From an uncultured Clostridia bacterium (GTDB lineage Bacteria; Bacillota; Clostridia; Oscillospirales; CAG-272): DNA of 8,710 nucleotides. The stretch lies in contig CAJGCM010000092.1 in NCBI GenBank assembly GCA_904501765.1, positions 1 through 8,710 on the forward strand. The letters run 5' to 3'. The notes beneath the pieces are model-generated. The model saw only the letters and a list, made by a program, of their open reading frames with translations. It made no database searches and was not told the origin of the DNA. This document shows positions 1 to 4,017 of this stretch, piece by piece. The first letter of the stretch is position 1. Each line of letters opens with the position of its first letter. A program made the translations under genes and the position numbers.

Positions 1-876
1 AGCTTACGAGGGCTCGAGGAGGCGCTGGAGCGGCAGATAATTCTTGAAGCGCCCGCCATTCTTTGCGACTCGTCGTTCAATCTGCACGTAAGCCTTTTCG
101 GAGGGGTGTGCGGTATTATTCCGAGAGAAGAGGCGGAATACGCAAAGAGCGAGGAGACTGTAAAGGATATTGCCATTCTCACAAGAGTTGGAAAACCTGT
201 TTGCTTCAAGGTAAAGGGATTCGGGAAGGACCCTTCGGGGCGGATTATAGCATATCTTTCAAGGAGAGAGGCGCAAATAGAGTGCCAGAATAATTACATA
301 TCGACTCTGATACCCGGGGACATAATCCCCGTAAAGGTCACTCACCTTGAAAATTTCGGTGCTTTTGTGGATATCGGCTGCGGTATAATTTCTCTGCTTT
401 CCATAGACTGTATGTCGGTTTCAAGAATTTCCCACCCATCGGCAAGGGTGGCGGTGGGAGAGGGGCATTTCGTAGTAGTAAAAAAAATAGACGAGAGAGG
501 AAGAATTTACGTTTCCGAGCGTGAGCTTCTCGGCAGCTGGGAGGAAAACGTTTCAAGATTCTCAGAGGGGCAAACCGTCAGGGGGATTGTCAGGAGCATA
601 GAGGACTACGGAATATTCGTGGAGCTGACTCCCAATCTTGCGGGACTTGCGGAGTTCAAGGAGAAAATTTTCCCCGAGCAAACCGCAGCGGTTTACATAA
701 AAAGCATAATTCCCGACAAAATGAAGGTTAAGCTTATTATAATAGATGCGGGCGACTCGCCGAAATACAGACACCCGATAGAGTATTTCATAGACCCCGA
801 AAAGACCTCTCATATAGACTCCTGGACCTATTCGCCCAAGTGCTGCAAGAAAACAATAGAAAGCGCTTTCATATAA
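1..876 (+). CDS. S1-domain RNA-binding protein (30S ribosomal protein S1-like), 5'-truncated by window edge
   Basis: The frame is open from base 1 to the TAA at 874-876 (291 residues visible), so the true start lies left of the window. Three OB-fold S1-type modules can be seen. Module 1 is at about residues 14-95 and contains GIIPREEAEY. Module 2 is at about 106-177 (GDIIPVKVTHLENFGAFVDIG). Module 3 is at about 190-249 (GQTVRGIVRSIEDYGIFVEL). A tail of about 40 residues follows. The pattern G..V.G.V......G.FV.. is the classic S1 RNA-binding signature. From memory, small three-module proteins of about 300 residues like this occur widely in Clostridia and are annotated as ribosomal protein S1, so only some 10-20 residues should be missing. 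Its role is probably RNA or mRNA binding in the cytoplasm; whether it works on the ribosome is unknown. Ile is coded mostly by ATA (about 20 of 36 by manual count), unlike a highly expressed ribosomal gene. Confidence 0.88.
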   Translation, partial: SLRGLEEALERQIILEAPAILCDSSFNLHVSLFGGVCGIIPREEAEYAKSEETVKDIAILTRVGKPVCFKVKGFGKDPSGRIIAYLSRREAQIECQNNYISTLIPGDIIPVKVTHLENFGAFVDIGCGIISLLSIDCMSVSRISHPSARVAVGEGHFVVVKKIDERGRIYVSERELLGSWEENVSRFSEGQTVRGIVRSIEDYGIFVELTPNLAGLAEFKEKIFPEQTAAVYIKSIIPDKMKVKLIIIDAGDSPKYRHPIEYFIDPEKTSHIDSWTYSPKCCKKTIESAFI

Positions 877-880
877 CTGC

Positions 881-935
881 TGTCAAAAACTAAGAGGACG
901 CAAAGCTACTCTCATTACGGCTGCCAGGTTTAACG
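881..935 (+). ncRNA. Possible minimal c-di-GMP-I (GEMM)-like aptamer
   Basis: GGACGCAAAGCTA at 896-908 and GCCAGGTT at 923-930 match, in the right order, the two best conserved blocks of the GEMM-I (c-di-GMP-I) aptamer as I remember it. AAAC at 887-890 can pair with GTTT at 928-931 as a weak P1. CT (890-891) can pair with AG (895-896) as a stub P2. GC-TA (905-908) can pair with TA-GC (916-917, 920-921) as a short P3. The GNRA tetraloop of P2 and a long P3 are both absent; because they dock with each other, losing both together is self-consistent. The fold conflicts with the terminator hairpin on the same bases. It is tentative: the motif match is by eye and could be chance. Confidence 0.35.
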
Positions 936-990
936 TGGCATACCGTACCATGAGCTGTAACGACGCCCTCTTTTTGTTTTTTGTTTTCTG
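893..990 (+). terminator. Long structured hairpin with T-run downstream of the S1-like gene
   Basis: Perfectly paired segments stack into one long hairpin: 893-897 with 967-971 (AGAGG/CCTCT), 911-915 with 950-954 (CTCAT/ATGAG), 916-920 with 943-947 (TACGG/CCGTA), and 922-926 with 936-940 (TGCCA/TGGCA). The loop is 9 nt. A near-symmetric 13/12-nt internal loop (898-910 and 955-966) separates the basal helix from the rest. A T-rich run from 969 to about 989 follows. It starts 16 bases after the stop codon and so can end the upstream transcript. The internal loop is large for a simple intrinsic terminator, which suggests a structured RNA or riboswitch expression platform. Confidence 0.65.
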
Positions 991-1002
991 TAAATTTATC
1001 TA

Positions 1003-1031
1003 TTGAAATAGAAAGCTTTTTATGCTACAAT
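1003..1031 (+). promoter_or_regulatory. Sigma-A promoter for ung (extended -10)
   Basis: The -35 box is TTGAAA at 1003-1008 and the -10 box is TACAAT at 1026-1031, with 17 bp spacing. TGC immediately before the -10 makes it an extended -10 promoter. Transcription would start near 1038, giving an 84-nt leader for ung. It lies downstream of the T-run at 969-989, so ung does not depend on read-through from the S1-like gene. Confidence 0.8.
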
Positions 1032-1038
1032 AAATATA

Positions 1039-1093
1039 AATAATCCCCCTGCCGTCAAATCGCAATTTTATTACAAGGGGTCAAGTGATTATT
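1039..1093 (+). promoter_or_regulatory. Fold-back structure in the ung 5' leader
   Basis: AATAATC (1039-1045) pairs perfectly with GATTATT (1087-1093), and CCCC (1046-1049) pairs with GGGG (1077-1080). TCAAGT (1081-1086) is left as a one-sided bulge and 27 nt (1050-1076) as an apical region. The structure begins at the predicted transcript 5' end and stops before the ribosome binding site. It may stabilise the 5' end or sense something; I recognise no known riboswitch class in it. Confidence 0.4.
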
Positions 1094-1110
1094 AACATCT
1101 TTGTATTATA

Positions 1111-1116
1111 CGAGGT
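1111..1116 (+). promoter_or_regulatory. ung: Ribosome binding site that sets the ung start
   Basis: CGAGGT at 1111-1116 (core GAGG 1112-1115) lies 5-6 nt before ATG 1122. It is inside the reading frame that would follow from the upstream in-frame TTG at 1101, which has no ribosome binding site of its own, so ATG 1122 is preferred. Confidence 0.7.
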
Positions 1117-1121
1117 ACGCT

Positions 1122-1793
1122 ATGGTAAATATAGGAAACGATTGGGACGAAATACTTGCCGACGAATTCTCCTCTGACTATTATCTTAATTTAAGAGAAT
1201 TTCTGAAGGCTGAATATTTCAGCAGAAAAATATATCCTCCAATGAACGATATTTTTAACGCTTTAAAGCTTACGCCTATGGAAAATGTTAAAATCGTTCT
1301 GCTCGGGCAGGACCCTTATCACGGAGCAGGACAGGCTCACGGGCTTTGCTTTTCCGTTTTGCCTGGTGTCCCCCACCCACCGTCATTAAAAAACATATTT
1401 AAGGAGCTGACTGCGGAATATGGAATGACGCCTCCCGCATCGGGAGAGCTGACAGGCTGGGCGAAGCAGGGCGTTTTGCTTCTTAACACCACCCTTACCG
1501 TGAGAGAGGGTCAGCCTCAAAGCCATAAAGGGCGGGGCTGGGAAACGCTTACCGACAGCATAATAAAGGCTGTTAACCGCAAGAGTGAGCCTGTTGTATT
1601 CATGCTTTGGGGCGGCAACGCAAGAGCAAAAAAGGCTCTCATTGATACAGACAAGCATCTCATTCTTGAATGCGCTCACCCAAGCCCCCTCTCCGCTTAT
1701 AACGGATTTTTCGGCTGCGGTCATTTCAAACGGGCAAACGAATTTCTTTTATCACAGGGCAACTCCCCTATATGCTGGGAAAAAACGGTTTGA
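1122..1793 (+). CDS. ung: Uracil-DNA glycosylase, family 1
   Basis: It removes uracil from DNA by cutting the N-glycosidic bond, the first step of base excision repair, in the cytoplasm. With ATG 1122 the protein has 223 residues, the usual size for bacterial Ung. Motifs seen: the water-activating loop GQDPYHG at 62-68 (catalytic Asp64, Tyr66 that excludes thymine), Phe77 for stacking on the base, LLLNTTLTVREG around 119-130 with the uracil-reading Asn122, and HPSPLSA at 186-192 with catalytic His186 and the DNA-intercalating Leu190. The numbering matches E. coli Ung to within one residue. All catalytic residues are present, so it should be active. It is transcribed from its own promoter; the next gene, xpt, has another, so the two are not an obligate operon. 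Confidence 0.97.
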   Translation: MVNIGNDWDEILADEFSSDYYLNLREFLKAEYFSRKIYPPMNDIFNALKLTPMENVKIVLLGQDPYHGAGQAHGLCFSVLPGVPHPPSLKNIFKELTAEYGMTPPASGELTGWAKQGVLLLNTTLTVREGQPQSHKGRGWETLTDSIIKAVNRKSEPVVFMLWGGNARAKKALIDTDKHLILECAHPSPLSAYNGFFGCGHFKRANEFLLSQGNSPICWEKTV

Positions 1794-1829
1794 TTTTATA
1801 AAAACTTTCTCAAACATTCAAGTGTACTA

Positions 1830-1858
1830 TTGAAAAAAAGAGAAAAATGTCGTATAAT
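1830..1858 (+). promoter_or_regulatory. Sigma-A promoter for xpt
   Basis: TTGAAA at 1830-1835 and TATAAT at 1853-1858 are separated by 17 bp, close to ideal consensus. Predicted transcription start is near 1865, leaving a leader of only about 28 nt. That is too short for a purine riboswitch, which controls xpt in Bacillus subtilis. The promoter sits 37 bases past the ung stop. Confidence 0.85.
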
Positions 1859-1876
1859 AATACAAAAAACTTTCCG

Positions 1877-1883
1877 AAAAGGA
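1877..1883 (+). promoter_or_regulatory. xpt: Ribosome binding site that sets the xpt start
   Basis: AAAAGGA at 1877-1883 lies 9 nt before ATG 1893. The only earlier in-frame start (TTG 1830) is the -35 box of the promoter and would not be in the transcript. Confidence 0.75.
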
Positions 1884-1892
1884 CTTATTCTT

Positions 1893-2465
1893 ATGAAGCT
1901 TTTGGAAGACAGAATTTTAAAGGACGGCAAAATACTCGAAGGTAACGTTCTGAAGGTTGACAGCTTTCTTAACCATCAGATAGACGTTGGTCTTCTCGGC
2001 AAAATGGGAGCTGAATGGAAAAGGCTCTTTGTTGAAGAAGGAATAACTAAAATACTGACGATAGAGGCCTCCGGGATAGGTATTGCCTGCATTGCCGCCG
2101 AGCATTTTAACGTGCCTGTTGTATTTGCGAAAAAATCCAAGAGCACCAATATAGGAGCGGATTTATACCGAGCATCGGTTGAATCTTACACCCACGGCAC
2201 AGTTTACGACGTTGTGGTGTCCAAAAAATACATATCTCCCGAGGACAGGATTTTGATAATTGACGACTTTCTCGCCAACGGAAACGCTCTTCTCGGGCTT
2301 ATCGACATATGCAAGGCCGGCGGATGCGTCGTTGCGGGAATCGGCGTCGCTATCGAAAAGGCTTACCAGGGCGGCGGTGATAAGGTCAGAGCGCTCGGAT
2401 ACAGAGTGGAGTCTTTGGCTAAAATCAAGGAAATGAACGAAAAAGACGGCGTAATCTTTGAATAA
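1893..2465 (+). CDS. xpt: Xanthine phosphoribosyltransferase
   Basis: It transfers the phosphoribosyl group of PRPP to xanthine to give XMP, a purine salvage step in the cytoplasm. The protein has 190 residues from ATG 1893, the usual length. The N-terminal block LKVDSFLNHQIDVGLL (residues 20-35) is characteristic of Xpt and close to the B. subtilis enzyme as I remember it. The PRPP-binding motif LIIDDFLANG is at 121-130, with the acidic pair Asp124-Asp125. IEASGIGIA (57-65) and PVVFAKKSKS (75-84) follow the same family pattern, as does the C-terminal GYRVESLAKI (169-178). It has its own promoter and lies just upstream of the nucleoside importer, which suits a salvage role. No guanine riboswitch precedes it, so purine control, if any, must act differently. 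Confidence 0.95.
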   Translation: MKLLEDRILKDGKILEGNVLKVDSFLNHQIDVGLLGKMGAEWKRLFVEEGITKILTIEASGIGIACIAAEHFNVPVVFAKKSKSTNIGADLYRASVESYTHGTVYDVVVSKKYISPEDRILIIDDFLANGNALLGLIDICKAGGCVVAGIGVAIEKAYQGGGDKVRALGYRVESLAKIKEMNEKDGVIFE

Positions 2466-2480
2466 GGCTCGCCGCCTTTT
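2464..2480 (+). terminator. Weak terminator-like hairpin at the xpt stop
   Basis: AAGGC (2464-2468, starting inside the stop codon) pairs with GCCTT (2474-2478) around a 5-nt loop, followed by only a short T-stretch and then CACTTTG. The stem is short, so some read-through toward the transporter operon is plausible. Confidence 0.4.
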
Positions 2481-2543
2481 CACTTTGAAAAAGATATCCA
2501 ATCAGAAAAAACGGCAAAATTATTAAAATCTTTTTATTAGGTA

Positions 2544-2572
2544 TTGAAAATTCATTCAAAGTGTGTTAATAT
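2544..2572 (+). promoter_or_regulatory. Sigma-A promoter of the nucleoside importer operon (extended -10)
   Basis: TTGAAA at 2544-2549 and TAATAT at 2567-2572 are 17 bp apart, with TGT directly before the -10 (extended -10). Transcription would begin near 2579, giving a leader of about 115 nt before the lipoprotein start codon. Confidence 0.8.
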
Positions 2573-2591
2573 TTATTTGTGACTTTCGACA

Positions 2592-2637
2592 AGCTTTTCA
2601 GCCTGACTGCTTCATCAAAAAGCTATTTTGTTTTTTC
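2592..2637 (+). terminator. Attenuator-like hairpin in the importer leader
   Basis: AGCTTTT (2592-2598) pairs with AAAAGCT (2618-2624). An inner CAG/CTG helix (2599-2601 with 2607-2609) extends the stem, with an 8-nt bulge. A T-rich run (2625-2636) follows directly. Its place between promoter and first gene suggests transcription attenuation. The stem is AT-rich, so its strength is uncertain, and no known riboswitch was recognised. Confidence 0.45.
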
Positions 2638-2640
2638 ACG

Positions 2641-2665
2641 GTTACTCTGAGCTTTGCTCTGTAAC
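2641..2665 (+). promoter_or_regulatory. Leader hairpin before the lipoprotein ribosome binding site
   Basis: GTTAC (2641-2645) pairs with GTAAC (2661-2665), and GAGC (2649-2652) with GCTC (2656-2659) around a TTT loop. A TCT/T internal loop lies between the helices. It ends 15 bases before the GGAGG at 2681-2685 and has no T-run, so it is more likely a 5' stability or translation element than a terminator. Confidence 0.45.
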
Positions 2666-2694
2666 ATAAAAAAATTTATTGGAGGAACTTAAAA

Positions 2695-3915
2695 ATGTTC
2701 AAGAAGATCCTTGCCCTTGTGCTTGCTGTGGCTACAGTTTGCACACTCGCTCTTACTCTCGCTTCTTGTGCCGGCGGCAGCACAACAGGTATGAGTGCTT
2801 CTCCCCTTGATATACCTGCAGTTAATGCAGACTTCCAGGTTGGAGATGATTTCAAGATTGGATTCATTTGTCTTCACGACGAAAAGTCCACCTACGACCT
2901 TAACTTCATTAACGCCGCTTTAAGATATCAGGAGGCTCTCGGTCTTAAGAACAGCCAGGTTATAATCAAGAAAAACATTCCTGAAACCGAAAAGTGCTAC
3001 GAGGCTGCTATCGACCTTGCAAACCAGGGCTGCGACGTTATCTTTGCTAACTCCTTCGGTCACGAAGAATGGGTTGCAAAGGCTGCTGAGGAGAAGCCCG
3101 ACGTTGAATTCTGCCATGCTACCGGTGTTACCGCTGCTAAAAAAGGACTTGACAACTTCCACAACGCTTTCGCTTCCATTTACGAGGGCAGATACCTTGC
3201 AGGTATTGCAGCAGGTATGAAACTCAACGAAATGATTGCAGAAGGCAAAATCACTAAGGAAAAGGCTAAGATCGGCTACGTTGGCGCTTTCACATACCCT
3301 GAGGTTATTTCCGGTTACACATCCTTCTATCTTGGCGCTAAATCCGTATGCCCCACCGTTACTATGGACGTTCAGTTCACAGGCTCTTGGTATGACGTTA
3401 CCGCTGAGAAGAACGCTGCAGAGGCTCTTCTTGCGAGAGATTGCGTACTTATCAGCCAGCACGCTGACTCTATGGGCGCTCCCGGTGCTTGCGAGGAAGC
3501 AGGTGTTCCCAACGTTTCCTACAACGGAAGCACATACGAGGCTTGTCCTGAAACATTTATAGTTTCTTCCGCTATCAACTGGACTCCCTACTACGTATAC
3601 ATCACAAAGTGCATAGTTGAAGACAAGGCTATTGACACCGACTGGTGCGGCGGTATCGAGGAGGGCTCCGTTGTTCTTACAGGTATCAACCAGGACGTTG
3701 CTGCTGAAGGAACTGTTGACGCTATCAAGGCTGCTATCGAGAAGCTCAAGAAGGGCGAAGTAAAGGTATTCGACGCTTCTACATTCACCGTTGAAGGAAA
3801 GGCTCCTACACACGACCTTATCAAGGACGGTTACTTCCACGAGTCCGAGGCTATTTCGGCTCCCTCCTTCGACCTCAACATCGACGGAATTACACTTATT
3901 AACACTAAGTTCTAA
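2695..3915 (+). CDS. BMP/PnrA-family nucleoside ABC transporter, substrate-binding lipoprotein
   Basis: This is the extracellular binding component of a nucleoside importer, anchored to the outer face of the membrane. It has 406 residues; GGAGG at 2681-2685 precedes the ATG. The N-terminus has two lysines, a hydrophobic stretch and the lipobox LASC with the lipidated Cys25. The BMP fold is shown by DDFKIGFICLHD (51-62), GCDVIFANSFGHEEWV (112-127), EGRYLAGIAAG (164-174), KIGYVGAFTYPEVISGY (192-208), TGSWYD (229-234), AEALLARDCVLISQHADS (242-259) and NWTPYYVYITK (295-305). The usual nucleoside-site DKSFN is replaced by EKSTYDLNF (63-71), so the exact ligand (purine nucleoside, deoxynucleoside or base) is open. 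Codon choice is strongly biased (many GCT, AAG, GAC; few ATA), as expected for an abundant protein. It is the first gene of a four-gene operon; homologues are B. subtilis NupN and Treponema PnrA. Confidence 0.93.
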   Translation: MFKKILALVLAVATVCTLALTLASCAGGSTTGMSASPLDIPAVNADFQVGDDFKIGFICLHDEKSTYDLNFINAALRYQEALGLKNSQVIIKKNIPETEKCYEAAIDLANQGCDVIFANSFGHEEWVAKAAEEKPDVEFCHATGVTAAKKGLDNFHNAFASIYEGRYLAGIAAGMKLNEMIAEGKITKEKAKIGYVGAFTYPEVISGYTSFYLGAKSVCPTVTMDVQFTGSWYDVTAEKNAAEALLARDCVLISQHADSMGAPGACEEAGVPNVSYNGSTYEACPETFIVSSAINWTPYYVYITKCIVEDKAIDTDWCGGIEEGSVVLTGINQDVAAEGTVDAIKAAIEKLKKGEVKVFDASTFTVEGKAPTHDLIKDGYFHESEAISAPSFDLNIDGITLINTKF

Positions 3916-3949
3916 TAATCATTTGATTTTAGTTTAAGCCATCTAAAAT

Positions 3950-3990
3950 GCAGGCGGAGCTTAACCGCTCCGTCTGCTTAATTTATTTTA
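3950..3990 (+). terminator. Intra-operon hairpin between lipoprotein and ATPase genes
   Basis: GCAGGCGGAGC (3950-3960) pairs with GCTCCGTCTGC (3967-3977) in an 11-bp stem with one G-T wobble and a 6-nt loop, followed by an imperfect T-rich stretch (TTAATTTATTTTATC). It lies 35 bases after the lipoprotein stop. In binding-protein transporter operons such hairpins typically stabilise the first message or partly terminate, so more binding protein than membrane components is made. Confidence 0.7.
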
Positions 3991-4006
3991 TCTACACTCT
4001 ACTTAC

Positions 4007-4011
4007 GGAGG
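4007..4011 (+). promoter_or_regulatory. Ribosome binding site for the GTG-started ATPase gene
   Basis: GGAGG at 4007-4011 lies 6 nt before GTG 4018. There is no ATG nearby in frame, so the GTG start is well supported. Confidence 0.8.
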
Positions 4012-4017
4012 AAACAA

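Noticed and set aside
106..876. GTG at 106 as start of the S1-like gene
   Set aside because: The frame is open back to base 1 and the upstream residues (LEAPAILCDSSFNLHVSLFGG) complete the first module, so the gene is cut by the window edge.
1101..1121. TTG 1101 as start of ung
   Set aside because: No ribosome binding site precedes it; GAGG at 1112-1115 points to ATG 1122, which gives the standard length and catalytic numbering.
1830..1892. TTG 1830 as start of xpt
   Set aside because: It is part of the -35 box of the xpt promoter, and the extra 21 residues have no family match; ATG 1893 has a ribosome binding site.
1794..1892. Guanine/xanthine riboswitch upstream of xpt
   Set aside because: No purine-aptamer core or room for it between the ung stop and the xpt start; the promoter occupies the space.
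2579..2694. Known riboswitch (purine, 2'-dG, preQ1, PRPP) in the importer leader
   Set aside because: No conserved core of these classes could be found by eye; only generic hairpins are supported.
2920..3840. 306-codon open frame on the minus strand inside the lipoprotein gene
   Set aside because: It is antisense to a well-supported gene; its length follows from the biased codons of that gene, and it shows no motif.
3923..3949. Promoter-like TTGATT/TAAAAT before the ATPase gene
   Set aside because: Spacing is only 15 bp, the -35 is poor, and the hairpin at 3950-3977 would follow at once.
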